A stretch of 38,867 bases of DNA from Acidobacteriota bacterium (GTDB lineage: Bacteria > Acidobacteriota > Thermoanaerobaculia > Gp7-AA8), in assembly GCA_003223645.1 (NCBI GenBank), contig QHVT01000036.1:1-38867 (forward strand), written 5' to 3'. This document shows, piece by piece, positions 14,603 to 25,359 of this stretch. The position numbers and the translations under genes were made by a program. Numbering within the stretch: position 1 is the stretch's first letter; the number at the start of each line of letters is the position of its first letter. Below the pieces are notes generated by a model, which saw only the letters and a program-made list of their open reading frames with translations, did not search any database and was not told the DNA's origin.

Positions 14603-15919
14603 CTATTCCTCCTCCGTCCACCCCACCCCGCGCTTCACCGCAAACCACCGCTCCCGCGCCTTCCAAAACCTGCTCTGCTTCATCGCCGCGATGGTTGCTT
14701 CGAGCTCCGCGCGCTGGTGATCGAGCACCGCGTTGCGGTGTTCGAGGTCGCGGATGATCCCGGCGGCCCGCTCCATGTTTTGCTCGATGACGCGCGCGCG
14801 TTCTTTGGCGGCGAAGCCGGTGGCACTGTCGATGGTGCCGAGGAAGAGGATGCGCTCGATGTTGGCGCGGGAGAAGGCGGAGACGGTGGCGGTTTGGTAG
14901 CGGAAGGAGCGCACCGCGGTGTGCGGGACGACGACCGAAAAGGCGGAGTTGGTGGCGGCGTCCGATTGATGTGCGGCGGCGACGTCGGCGCGCGGGAGGA
15001 AGTCGCGCGTGGTCGCGACGACGGAGTCGTCGATGCGCACTTCAACGCGATCGACTTCCTCATCGATCGATGTCGCCCAGCCGGTGAAGCGCACTCCTTC
15101 TTCCGTGATCTCGCAACGCTCGATGAAGCCTTTCGGCGTGCGATGAAAGGTTCCGCTGATGGACGACGGTGAGACGACGTACAAATCCTGCCAATCGGAC
15201 AGCGCCCGCGGCAGTCGCACGCACGCAAAACCCGGATCGATCGATGCGATTTGCTCGCGCACGAACGATTCCGTGACCCACGTCGATCCGTAATCCTCGG
15301 CATCGAGGACGCGGCTCTCGCTGTACGTTTTGAAACTGATCCCGTCTTCGACTTTCGCCGGCGCGATCGATTCGTCGTGGACGCTGAAAAGCAGCAGCCC
15401 CTCCGGCTCGAGCAACGTGGCGAGTCGGCGCAACCACGGCGTGAATGTCGCCGGCGGAAGATGTGTGAATAGCGATGCGACGAAGATGAGGTCGTACTTC
15501 GACGGCGCGGCGAAATCATCGGGCCGCGTCGTCGAGAGAATCGTTCGCACTCCGAATTGGCGCGCCTGGAACGCCATCCCCCCTTCGAGGATGTCCGACA
15601 CCGTGATCTCGTCCGCCAAATGCTGATGGACGACGAACCGAGTGAGGCGTCCGTAGCCGCTCGCGAAGTCGAGCATGCGCCGCGGGTGCGACGGCCGCCA
15701 GGCCGCAATGCGCTTCACGACTTCGAACTGTTCGAGTCCGTTTTGAAAATAGCTCGTGAGTGCGACGTCGCGGTCGCGGTCGAACATCTGCACCGCGAAG
15801 TCGAGCATGTCATCGCGCTCGTCGATCGCGCGGTCGAGCTCTTCCCATCGCGGCACCCGCGTGCGCAGCAGCGCCTCGACCATCGGATGCCGTTCTTCGT
15901 TCGTGAAGGCCAGTGCCAT
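14603..15919 (-). CDS. SAM-dependent methyltransferase with C-terminal beta domain and coiled coil
   Basis: 438 residues from the ATG at 15919 (MALAFTNEERH). The preceding in-frame codons are repeat-derived. A class I methyltransferase core lies at about 85-215: SAM-binding MLDFASGYGRLTRF, the acidic VSDILEGGMAFQA, DLIFVASLFTHLPP and the post-motif LLEPEGLLLFSVHDES. The second part (about 270-375) is beta-rich, including RFTGWATSIDEEVDRVEVRID. The end (about 385-430) is a heptad-like helix (ERARVIEQNMERAAGIIRDLEHR). The mix resembles methyltransferases of surface-glycan pathways, but no substrate can be assigned. It stands alone between vapBC and a tandem-repeat block. Confidence 0.78.
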   Translation of the reverse strand: MALAFTNEERHPMVEALLRTRVPRWEELDRAIDERDDMLDFAVQMFDRDRDVALTSYFQNGLEQFEVVKRIAAWRPSHPRRMLDFASGYGRLTRFVVHQHLADEITVSDILEGGMAFQARQFGVRTILSTTRPDDFAAPSKYDLIFVASLFTHLPPATFTPWLRRLATLLEPEGLLLFSVHDESIAPAKVEDGISFKTYSESRVLDAEDYGSTWVTESFVREQIASIDPGFACVRLPRALSDWQDLYVVSPSSISGTFHRTPKGFIERCEITEEGVRFTGWATSIDEEVDRVEVRIDDSVVATTRDFLPRADVAAAHQSDAATNSAFSVVVPHTAVRSFRYQTATVSAFSRANIERILFLGTIDSATGFAAKERARVIEQNMERAAGIIRDLEHRNAVLDHQRAELEATIAAMKQSRFWKARERWFAVKRGVGWTEEE

Positions 15920-15940
15920 GAGCGGCGCGCATCTTACAAG

Positions 15941-16079
15941 GCTCACGGGCTCATGGGCGCATAGGCTCATAGGCGCATAGGCGCATGGGCTCATGGGCTC
16001 ATGGGCTCATGGGCTCATAGGCTCATAGGCTCATAGAACTGTGAGCCCATGAGCCTCTGCGCCTGTGAGCCTCTGCGCC
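15941..16079. repeat. decameric GGCTCATGGG / CGCATAGGCT tandem with inverted end
   Basis: About ten imperfect 10-bp units (GGCTCATGGG, GCTCATAG, GCGCATAG) run in tandem and are then answered by an inverted arm (GTGAGCCCATGAGCCTCTGC GCCTG). They lie upstream of both the methyltransferase and the dipeptidase, and supply spurious in-frame ATGs to each. Related to the block at 5672-5759. Confidence 0.88.
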
Positions 16080-16139
16080 TGCCCCGTTACCTCACAGGTA
16101 AGTGCGGACGCGGACGGCGACCGCCTACAATGCGGCGCG

Positions 16140-17414
16140 ATGAAACGCGCAATCACGCTGCTCGCTCTGCTCGTCACCGTCCATGTGGGTGCCGCTGCCC
16201 CCAGCGGCACCGCGACCGCTGAGGGCAGCGGTCGCCACATCGATCGCATCCTCGCCGAGGTGCCGCTGATCGACGGTCATAACGATCTGCCGTGGGAGTA
16301 TCGCGATCGCGTGAAGAATCATCTCGCGCAGCTCGACATCGGGCAGGATCAGTCGCACCTCGCGAAGCCGCTGCACACCGACATCGCCCGCCTGCGACAA
16401 GGCCGCATCGGCGCGCAGTTCTGGTCCGTCTACGTTCCCGTCGAGTTGAAAGGTGCGGACGCGGTCCTCACGACGATGGAACAGATCGACGTGGTCCATC
16501 GCCTCGCCGCGACGTACCCCGATGTGTTCGAGCTCGCCTACACGGCCGACGACATCACGCGCATTCACAAGAGCGGCAAGATCGCGTCGTTAATCGGGAT
16601 GGAGGGCGGCCATTCGATCGACAACTCGCTCGCCGCGCTGCGCGAGTTTTATCGCGCCGGCGCGCGCTATATGACGATCACGCACACCGCCAGCACCGCG
16701 TGGGCCGATTCCGAAAGCGGCGCGCCGCTCCACAACGGGCTCACGCCGTTCGGCAAGATCGTGATCGGCGAGATGAATCGCCTCGGCATGCTCGTCGATC
16801 TCTCCCACGTCTCGCCGAAAACGATGCAGGACGTCCTCGACGTGTCGCTCGCGCCGGTGATCTTCTCGCACTCTTCGACGCGCGCTCTCGTCGATCATCC
16901 GCGCAATGTTCCGGACGATGTGTTGCAGCGACTGAAGGACCTCGACGGCGTGGTGATGGTGAGCTTCGTTCCCAGCTTCGACTCCGACAAGGCACGTCTG
17001 CACAGCGCGGATCAATCCGCTGAAGAGGCGCGGTTGAAAGACCTGCTTCGCGGCGATCCGCAAAAGGTGAAGGAGGCGCTCGCGAAGTGGAACGCCGCGA
17101 ATCCCGGGCCGCGCGCGACGATCGCCGACGTCGCCGATCACATCGAGCACGTGATGAACGTCGCCGGCGTCGATCACGTCGGCATCGGCGGAGACTTCGA
17201 CGGCATCACGTCGACGCCGGCCGGACTCGAGAGCGTCGCCGACTATCCGAAGCTGTTCGAAGAGCTGATCCGGCGCGGACACAGCGACGACGACTTGAAA
17301 AAGCTCGCCGGCCTGAACGTGCTGCGCGTGATGAAGAAAGCGGAAGCGGTGGCGGCGCGCCTGCAGAAAGAGCGGCCGCCGGCGGACGCGCTGATCGGTG
17401 AAGTGGACAAGTAA
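16140..17414 (+). CDS. membrane dipeptidase, peptidase family M19
   Basis: Secreted zinc dipeptidase of the renal-dipeptidase family. 424 residues from the ATG at 16140: a signal peptide (MKRAITLLALLVTVHVGAAA), then the metal-binding DGHNDLPW (His47, Asp49), GMEGGHSIDN with the bridging Glu, VDLSHVSPKT and IFSHSSTRAL with metal His residues, and GIGGDFDG with the late Asp. Residues 16-33 (ending GTATAEGSGRH) are translated from a 54-bp family A palindrome, so the signal-peptide end and mature N terminus are repeat-derived. It probably acts in the periplasm on dipeptides or beta-lactam-like substrates. Confidence 0.94.
   Translation: MKRAITLLALLVTVHVGAAAPSGTATAEGSGRHIDRILAEVPLIDGHNDLPWEYRDRVKNHLAQLDIGQDQSHLAKPLHTDIARLRQGRIGAQFWSVYVPVELKGADAVLTTMEQIDVVHRLAATYPDVFELAYTADDITRIHKSGKIASLIGMEGGHSIDNSLAALREFYRAGARYMTITHTASTAWADSESGAPLHNGLTPFGKIVIGEMNRLGMLVDLSHVSPKTMQDVLDVSLAPVIFSHSSTRALVDHPRNVPDDVLQRLKDLDGVVMVSFVPSFDSDKARLHSADQSAEEARLKDLLRGDPQKVKEALAKWNAANPGPRATIADVADHIEHVMNVAGVDHVGIGGDFDGITSTPAGLESVADYPKLFEELIRRGHSDDDLKKLAGLNVLRVMKKAEAVAARLQKERPPADALIGEVDK
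16185..16238. repeat. palindromic repeat family A, short in-frame form (54 bp) in dipeptidase
   Basis: GTGGGTGCCGCTGCCCCCAG ... GCTGAGGGCAGCGGTCGCCAC. It is exactly 18 codons, beginning on a codon boundary (Val16). It has the two outer hairpins of the long form without the central one. The same length and frame occur at 29013-29066. Confidence 0.92.
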
Positions 17415-17427
17415 CTACCAATCACCG

Positions 17428-17551
17428 CCCCTCACCCGGCCTTCGGCCACCCTCTCCCCGCAAGCGGGGCGAGGGGCCACTCGGTACAGTCGTTGTTTGT
17501 TGCCCCTCTCCCCGCTTGCGGGGAGAGGGTGGCCGAAGGCCGGGTGAGGGG
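17428..17551. repeat. repeat family E, second copy
   Basis: CCCCTCACCCGGCCTTCGGC / complement, with internal CTCTCCCCGCAAGCGGGG arms, about 124 bp in all. It follows the dipeptidase stop and precedes the histidine-kinase gene. Nearly the same layout as 8843-8971. Confidence 0.9.
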
Positions 17552-17615
17552 GCGCATTACTGCGGCGTGCGTGCGAGGTGCTACCATCTCCGCACACCCG
17601 AAACGAGAGAACGCA

Positions 17616-19736
<2,121 letters not shown>

Positions 19737-19747
19737 TGCTTGCCTTT

Positions 19748-19842
19748 GTGGCGACCGCTGCCCTCAGCGGTCGCGCGGCGCGAAAGCGCCGCTGGCGCCG
19801 CCATTAGGCGGCGCCGTGACCGCTGAGGGCAGCGGTCACCAC
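19748..19842. repeat. palindromic repeat family A, long form (95 bp)
   Basis: Outer arms GTGGCGACCGCTGCCCTCAG... and the complement ending GGTCACCAC, with a central GGCGCGAAAGCGCC / GGCGCCGCC hairpin. It lies between the convergent kinase and aldolase genes and may terminate both transcripts. Confidence 0.92.
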
Positions 19843-19852
19843 AACTCGACGA

Positions 19853-20815
19853 CTACCGTGCTACTGATGCCACCGCCGTGATCAGCGCGTCGACGTCTTC
19901 GTTGGTCGTGCTGAATCCCGTCACGATGCGCACCGCGCCTTCGCCGAACGGCGGCCAGTCGAAAAATTGATAGCCGGGCACGGGCGCGGGCAAGCGGACG
20001 AAGAGGATGTTCGCTTCGACCGGCTGCAGGAATTCGACGCCGTCGATCGACGAGAGTCCGCGCGCGAGACGGCCCGCAGCGCCGTTCGCGCGGCGTGCGT
20101 TGCGCAGCCAGAGATCGTCGGTCAGATATGCCTCGAGCTGCGCGGAGAGAAAGCGCATCTTCGACGGACGATGACCGCCGCGATGCCAATGCGCTTTCAT
20201 CGCATCGGCGAGCTCGCCGTTGAAGAGAATCACGAGGTCGGCGGTCAGTCCGCCGTTCTTCGTCGCGCCGAGGACGAGGATGTCGGCGCCGGCGCGCCAG
20301 GAGAGATCGGCGGGCTTGCAGTTCTGCGCGACGAGCGCATTCGCGAAGCGCGCACCGTCGACGTGCACGCGCTTCATTCCCTCGCACAACGCGCGCATTT
20401 CGTCCGGCGAGTAAATCGTCCCCGCCTCGGTCGCATTCGTGATGCTGAGACACGATGCGTCGACAAAGTCTTCGCGATGCAGCTGCCCCTCCGCGCCGGG
20501 GATCGGAACCAACTTCGCGCCGCTGAAAAACTCCGCAGCGCCGAGCTCGTCCAGCACGATATGGGCTTGGTTGTGACACAGGACCGTGTCGCCCGCCGAT
20601 GCGAGCGTCGCGATCGCGAGCGCGTTTCCGGCCGTGCCGGTGATCACCGGAAAGACGTCGAGGTCCGTTTCGAAGATCTCACGGCAGCGATCGCGAACGC
20701 GCGCCGTGATCTCGTCGTCGCCGTACGAAGTCATCGTGCCGCGGTTCGCGCGCGCGATCGCTTCGACGATCTCCGGCGACGCGCCGAGGACGTTGTCCGA
20801 ACGGAAGTCGTTCAT
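19853..20815 (-). CDS. threonine-aldolase-like PLP beta-eliminating lyase
   Basis: 320 residues from the ATG at 20815 (MNDFRSDNVLGASPEI). The preceding in-frame codons are translated from a CATCCGC tandem and are excluded. Family features: the N-terminal FRSDN, ITGTAGNALAIATLA, NQAHIVLDELGAAEF, a PLP-ring Asp/Arg segment MKRVHVDGARFANAL, and the likely Schiff-base lysine in LGATKNGGL. The C-terminal domain contains VEANILFVRLP and FSTTNEDVDALI. It would cleave L-threonine or allo-threonine to glycine and acetaldehyde, or a related beta-hydroxy amino acid. Monocistronic. Confidence 0.88.
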   Translation of the reverse strand: MNDFRSDNVLGASPEIVEAIARANRGTMTSYGDDEITARVRDRCREIFETDLDVFPVITGTAGNALAIATLASAGDTVLCHNQAHIVLDELGAAEFFSGAKLVPIPGAEGQLHREDFVDASCLSITNATEAGTIYSPDEMRALCEGMKRVHVDGARFANALVAQNCKPADLSWRAGADILVLGATKNGGLTADLVILFNGELADAMKAHWHRGGHRPSKMRFLSAQLEAYLTDDLWLRNARRANGAAGRLARGLSSIDGVEFLQPVEANILFVRLPAPVPGYQFFDWPPFGEGAVRIVTGFSTTNEDVDALITAVASVAR

Positions 20816-20872
20816 TGCATTCGCTCCGAGGGCGGCTGCGCTGTTGGCCGCTTCGCGGATGGCCCCACCACC

Positions 20873-20938
20873 CGCATCGCCATCCGCCATCTGCCATCCG
20901 CCATCAGCGCATCGCCATCCGCCATCCGCCATCAGCGC
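20873..20938. repeat. GCCATCC tandem repeat in divergent promoter region
   Basis: About nine GCCATCCGCCATCTGC-type heptamer units between the divergent aldolase (start 20815) and STAND regulator (start 20984). Because it fills most of the 168-bp gap, both promoters must overlap or flank it. Confidence 0.85.
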
Positions 20939-20983
20939 AGCCGCGCACAGCGCAGCGCGACCGCGAGCGTATCATCGCCCTGA

Positions 20984-23641
20984 ATGCCGCCCCTTCCCCT
21001 GACTCCGTTGCTCGGACGCGAGCGGGAGCTCGAGGAGACTTCGCGCCTTCTCGAAACGACGCGCCTGCTCACGATCACCGGCGCGGGCGGCAGCGGCAAG
21101 ACGCGGCTCGCGCTGGAGCTGTCGCATCGTCTCGGCGATCGCTTCGACGGTCGCGTGTATTGGGTCGATCTGCAATCGATCGCCGAGCCGGCACTCGTCG
21201 AAGAACAGATCCTCGACGCGCTCTCGATTCGCGACGCGCCGGCGATGGGCGCGATGCAGTTGATCGTCGATCAGTTACGCGGCGACAAAGCGCTGCTCGT
21301 CTTCGACAACTGCGAGCACGTCATCCACGCGGCCGCGGTCGCGGCGGAAGCGATCCTGCGCGGGTGTTCGCGCGCGACGATTCTCACGACGACGCGCGAG
21401 GCGCTCGGAATTGCGGGCGAGCAGACGTGGCTCGTGCCGCCGTTGTCGGTGCAGGACGCAACGCAGCTGTTCGTTGAGCGCGCGCGCGCAGTCGCTCCGT
21501 CGTTCGCGATCGACGCGCAGAACGCCGATGCCGTCGCGCGCATCTGCACGCGCCTCGACGGCATCCCGCTCGCGATCGAGCTCGCCGCCGCGCGCGTGAA
21601 AGTGCTCACCGTCGAACAGATTCTCGAGCGATTGTCGGACGCCTTCCGCTTGCTGTCCTCGGGATCGCGCACACTGCCGCGCCACCGCACGATTCGCGAG
21701 ACGATCGACTGGAGCTATCGCCTCCTCTCGCCCGACGAACAAGAGTTGCTGCGATTGCTCGCCGTCTTCGCCGGTACGTTCACGCTCGAAGCCGCCGAAG
21801 CGGTGTGCGGTTGCGACGACGTGCTCACGCATCTCTCCGCGCTTGTCGACAAATCGCTCGTGCTGTTCGACACGCGCTATCGATTGCTGGAGACGGTCCG
21901 CCAATTCGCGGCGGAGAAGCTTGCGCAATCCGGCGAGCTCGATGCGATGCGCGAGCGCCACGCGCGCTACTTCCTCGAAATGGTGGAAGCGGCGGAGCCG
22001 CGCATCTTCGCCGGCACGATCGATGCGCCGACACTCGCGCGCATCGATGAAGAGATCGGGAACGTGCGCGCGGCGTTCGATTGGGCGGAAGAGGACACGT
22101 CGCGCGCGGAAGTCGAGCTGCGGCTGTTGTACGCGCTGCACTGGTACTGGTTCGCGCGCGGACACTTTCACGAGGCGCGGCGGCACGCCGAGGAGGCGTT
22201 GAAGCGCGCGCAACACGTCGACCCGGTGATTCACGCGCGAGCGCAGATCGCGTTCGGCGACATCGCGGTGTGGCAGGCGGACTGGAACGCGATCCGCGCG
22301 CCGCTCGAAGAAGCGGTGTCAACGTTGCGGGGCACGAGCGATCTCTCCGTGCTTTCCGTTGCGCTGACGCTCCTCGGCACCGCGTACGCGTTCGCGGACA
22401 AAGACGATTACCTGGCCGCGAAAACGCTGGCCGAGGCGAAGGAGATGGGAAAGCGGCACGGCCGCGGACTCGGGCTGGCGTGCTACTGGTCCGGGGTCGC
22501 GGCGCAGCTCCGCGGCGACTGGAGTGTCGCGCGCGCGGAGCTCGAACAGTGCCGCGCGATCGGCGAGCAGCGCGGCGTTCCTCCGGCAATCGCCCACGCG
22601 AACACGGTCCTCGGCTTCGTCGCGCTGCACGAGAGGAAGCGCGACGAAGCGATCGACTGCTTTCGCCGCGCGCTCGACATTCACGCGCGGGTGGATGATC
22701 GCTGGGGACTGACGCAGGTGATCGAAGGAGTCGGCCTGCTGCTGCTCGAAGACGGCGCAGCGGAAATCGGCACGCGCCTCCTCGCGGCGGCATCCGCGGC
22801 GTGGCTGAATCTCGGTGCGCGTCCCGGCCGCGATGTGGAGTTCGAGCGGCAGAAAGACGCCCGCATCCGCCGCGCCCTCGGCGACGATCGCCTGCGCATC
22901 ATTTTCGCCTCCGGCGCGGCGATGCCTTACGAAGCGATGGTCGCGCTCGCACGCGAGCAGCTCGAACACCTCGCCGCGACACCCGCGCCGTCGCGGCTGC
23001 GCGTGCACGCGCTCGGCTCGATCGAGATCGAGCGCGACGGAGAAGCGATCGAAGGCGAGCGCCGCACGCGCGAGCTGCTGCTGTACCTTCTCACGCAGAA
23101 CAAAGGCGCGACAAAGGAACAGATCGGCGCTGCGCTGTGGCCCGGCGTCGACGCGTCGCGCGTCCGCAACAACTTCCACGTCACGCTACATCGGCTGCGA
23201 AAAATGTTAGGCGGCGCGGAATGGATCTCGATCGAGAACGAGACCTATCGCATCGATCGGAAGAACGTCGACTTCGACGTCGAGACGTTCGTCGCCGAGG
23301 CGCGCGCGGCGATCCGCAGCGGCAACGCGGCGCACCTCACGCGCGCGGCAGCGATCTATCGCGGCGACTTCATGGAGAGCACGTCCGGCGAAGGATGGTA
23401 CGAAGACGTCCGCGACCGCCTGCGCGAGCTGTACGGCGAAGTGCTCGCCGCGCTCGCGCGCGTCAGCAGCGATCCGGTTGACGCACTCGAGCGCCTCTTC
23501 GCGCTCAATCCCACGAACGAGGAAAACGCGCGCAACCTCATGAAAGCGCTGGAGAAACAGGGCGAGCGCGGGCGAGCGCAGCGAGTGTACAAGCGGCTCA
23601 CGAGCGCGCTCGCGGCGATTGGGGAAGAGCCGGCGTTGTAG
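20984..23641 (+). CDS. STAND ATPase transcriptional regulator with TPRs and C-terminal winged helix-BTAD
   Basis: 885-residue signal-transduction ATPase. Seen in order: NB-ARC/AAA-like domain (1-280) with Walker A ITGAGGSGKTRLA, Walker B ALLVFDNCEH, TTREALGIAGE and DGIPLAIELAAAR; a winged-helix linker (SYRLLSPDEQELLRLLAVF); TPR-like repeats (about 345-640); and a C-terminal OmpR/SARP-type winged helix (about 665-750, LRVHALGSIEIERDGEAI, VRNNFHVTLHRLRKMLGG) joined to a BTAD domain (about 770-880). SARP regulators such as AfsR carry winged helix-BTAD at the N terminus; here it is at the C terminus. It is directly upstream of a glycosyltransferase/methyltransferase operon, a plausible target. 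That link is inference. Confidence 0.92.
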   Translation: MPPLPLTPLLGRERELEETSRLLETTRLLTITGAGGSGKTRLALELSHRLGDRFDGRVYWVDLQSIAEPALVEEQILDALSIRDAPAMGAMQLIVDQLRGDKALLVFDNCEHVIHAAAVAAEAILRGCSRATILTTTREALGIAGEQTWLVPPLSVQDATQLFVERARAVAPSFAIDAQNADAVARICTRLDGIPLAIELAAARVKVLTVEQILERLSDAFRLLSSGSRTLPRHRTIRETIDWSYRLLSPDEQELLRLLAVFAGTFTLEAAEAVCGCDDVLTHLSALVDKSLVLFDTRYRLLETVRQFAAEKLAQSGELDAMRERHARYFLEMVEAAEPRIFAGTIDAPTLARIDEEIGNVRAAFDWAEEDTSRAEVELRLLYALHWYWFARGHFHEARRHAEEALKRAQHVDPVIHARAQIAFGDIAVWQADWNAIRAPLEEAVSTLRGTSDLSVLSVALTLLGTAYAFADKDDYLAAKTLAEAKEMGKRHGRGLGLACYWSGVAAQLRGDWSVARAELEQCRAIGEQRGVPPAIAHANTVLGFVALHERKRDEAIDCFRRALDIHARVDDRWGLTQVIEGVGLLLLEDGAAEIGTRLLAAASAAWLNLGARPGRDVEFERQKDARIRRALGDDRLRIIFASGAAMPYEAMVALAREQLEHLAATPAPSRLRVHALGSIEIERDGEAIEGERRTRELLLYLLTQNKGATKEQIGAALWPGVDASRVRNNFHVTLHRLRKMLGGAEWISIENETYRIDRKNVDFDVETFVAEARAAIRSGNAAHLTRAAAIYRGDFMESTSGEGWYEDVRDRLRELYGEVLAALARVSSDPVDALERLFALNPTNEENARNLMKALEKQGERGRAQRVYKRLTSALAAIGEEPAL

Positions 23642-23704
23642 TGGAGCGGCGCCCGCCCTCGGGCGCCGGAAAAGCTCGGCGGCCGAGGGCGGCCGCCGCT
23701 CCAC
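23641..23704. repeat. palindromic repeat family D
   Basis: GTGGAGCGGCGCCCGCCCTC ... GGCGGCCGCCGCTCCAC: outer arms complementary, with two inner hairpins (GGCGCCCG/CGGGCGCC and CGGCCGAGGGCGGCCG). It begins on the last base of the STAND stop codon. A copy lies inside the GGDEF gene at 30148-30216. Confidence 0.88.
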
Positions 23705-23973
23705 TTCACCCGGATGTAAGCGGTTTCAGTAAGCACCCCGTAAGCACTCCTCCGTACCTTGCCTCATATGAGTACCTGCAAACGATCAAGCCGATTCGCA
23801 ACGAAATGCCTGACCCGGTGATTCTCGCGCCACCGGCCAGTTAAGGAGTGAATGGAACCCGTCATCCTGAGCCGCGAAGACGGCGAAGGATCTCGAAATA
23901 CGCAACTGTTACGCATCTTGAGATCCTTCGCTCACGCTCAGGATGACGGATTGAACTCACGGAGCTCTCTCTC
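23705..23973. other. intergenic region with family G palindrome
   Basis: It contains a family G repeat at 23862-23949 (CATCCTGAGC...GAAGGATCTC / GAGATCCTTC...GCTCAGGATGACGG), a widespread type of intergenic palindrome. Between 23705 and 23861 I see only two very short frames without ribosome-binding sites. The promoter for the glycosyltransferase operon should be here, and a GGAG lies just before its ATG. Confidence 0.75.
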
Positions 23974-25275
23974 ATGTCACGCTTTCTATTTGCCCCGATG
24001 CCATTCACCGGGCACGTCAACCCAGGACTTCCGATCGCGCGCGAGCTGGTCGCGCGCGGTCACGACGTCCGGTGGTATTCCACTCCCCGCTTTCGGCGCG
24101 CGATCGAGGACATCGGCGCGCGCTACGTTCCCTTCTATTACGCGATGCCGCTCGACGAGGAGCGACTGGACGAGATGTTTCTCCGTCGTCCGAAGTCGGG
24201 CGGCATCGCACAGCTCCGGTGGGACATCAAGAACATCTTCGTCGACTTCTGGCCGGGCGCGCTGCGCGACCTCGCCAACGAGATCGAGCGCGAGCCGGCA
24301 GACGTCGTGGTCGGCGACAGCGCGGCGGCGGCACCCGAGGCGCTGCATGCGCGGTACGACATCGCGTGGGCAGTGTATGGAATCAGCGTACTGACGATGT
24401 CCTCGCGCGACACCGCGCCGTTCGGTCTCGCCATGATGCCGGACACCACGCCGATGGGACGCCTGCGCAATCGCGTCCTCACCAAACTCGTCGACCGCGT
24501 GATCTTCGGCGCGGCAAACAAACACAACGCCACGCTGCGTCGGCGCTTGAATCTGCCGCCGCTCGGCAAGAGCATCATGGACTTCACCCGCGACGCCGAT
24601 CTCTATCTGCAGGGCAGCGTCGCCGCGTTCGAATATCCGCGCACCGACATGCCGGCGAACGTGCAGTTCATCGGCGCGCCGATGCCGCAGGTGCCGGAGA
24701 ACTGGACGCCGCCGGTATGGTGGAGCGAGCTCGATCGCCACCGCGTCGTTCTCGTCACGCAGGGCACGATCAACAACGACTACGACCAACTGATCCGTCC
24801 GGCGATCCGCGCGCTCTCCGATCAGGGCGTGCTCGTCATCGTCACGACCGGCAGCAAGCCGCCGTCGGCGATCGGCATCGATCCGCTGCCGTGCAACGTC
24901 ATCGCCGAGCGCTTCGTCCCGTACGCCGCGCTCATGCCGAAAGTCGACCTGCTCGTCACCAACGGCGGCTACGGCTCGATCCAGATGGCGCTCGCGCAAG
25001 GCGTGCCTGTGGTCGCCATCGGCAAGACGGAAGAGAAACCCGAGATCGCGAATCGCGTCGAATGGTCAGGAGTGGGCGTCGGAGTGAAGGCGCTCGTTCC
25101 GACGGAGACGCAAATCCGCGATGCGGTGCAGCGCGTATTGAATGATGTGACGTACAAAGCGCGGGCGAACGCGATGCGCTACGAGATGGCCGACGTCGAC
25201 GCGGCAGTACGCGGCGCCGAGCTGCTCGAGCGGCTCGCCGGAACCGAATCCGCCGCCTGCGAATGTTGCGCATAA
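23974..25275 (+). CDS. GT-B glycosyltransferase, MGT/UGT family
   Basis: Transfers a sugar from an NDP-sugar to a small-molecule acceptor such as a macrolide, lipid or aromatic. 433 residues. N-terminal Rossmann start MSRFLFAPMPFTGHVNPGLPIARELVARGHDV with the catalytic-type His in FTGHVNP. The C-terminal nucleotide-binding part has VVLVTQGTINND, PLPCNVIAERFVPYAALMPKVD and TNGGYGSIQMALAQGVPVV, the equivalent of the UGT signature (here TNGG rather than the more frequent HGG). The tail ends in a Cys cluster (CECCA). The gene heads a short operon with a 23-residue peptide and an O-methyltransferase, suggesting tailoring of a secondary metabolite or lipid. Confidence 0.93.
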   Translation: MSRFLFAPMPFTGHVNPGLPIARELVARGHDVRWYSTPRFRRAIEDIGARYVPFYYAMPLDEERLDEMFLRRPKSGGIAQLRWDIKNIFVDFWPGALRDLANEIEREPADVVVGDSAAAAPEALHARYDIAWAVYGISVLTMSSRDTAPFGLAMMPDTTPMGRLRNRVLTKLVDRVIFGAANKHNATLRRRLNLPPLGKSIMDFTRDADLYLQGSVAAFEYPRTDMPANVQFIGAPMPQVPENWTPPVWWSELDRHRVVLVTQGTINNDYDQLIRPAIRALSDQGVLVIVTTGSKPPSAIGIDPLPCNVIAERFVPYAALMPKVDLLVTNGGYGSIQMALAQGVPVVAIGKTEEKPEIANRVEWSGVGVGVKALVPTETQIRDAVQRVLNDVTYKARANAMRYEMADVDAAVRGAELLERLAGTESAACECCA

Positions 25276-25287
25276 AGGAAAGAAACC

Positions 25288-25359
25288 ATGGACCCGATTG
25301 GAATCATCGCCGCGTTTCTCTTGATCTTCGTCGCCGTTACGAAGGATCCTGAGCAGTAA
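25288..25359 (+). CDS. 23-residue hydrophobic peptide between glycosyl- and methyltransferase genes
   Basis: ATG at 25288, preceded by AAAGGAAAG seven bases away, encodes [23 protein letters not shown] and stops at TAA 25357-25359, overlapping the methyltransferase ATG (TAATG). The good ribosome-binding site, single hydrophobic helix flanked by charged residues, and coupling on the 3' side argue for a real microprotein rather than chance. It could be a membrane tether, a regulatory leader peptide, or simply a coupling device for the next gene. It has no recognisable family. Confidence 0.6.
   Translation: MDPIGIIAAFLLIFVAVTKDPEQ

Noticed and set aside
20816-20932. N-terminal extension of the aldolase-like enzyme
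   Set aside because: Encoded by the GCCATCC tandem; enzyme homology begins at MNDFRSDN.
23769-23844. Tiny peptides before the glycosyltransferase (MSTCKRSS..., MPDPVILAPPAS)
   Set aside because: No ribosome-binding sites and no coupling to the next gene, unlike the 25288 peptide.
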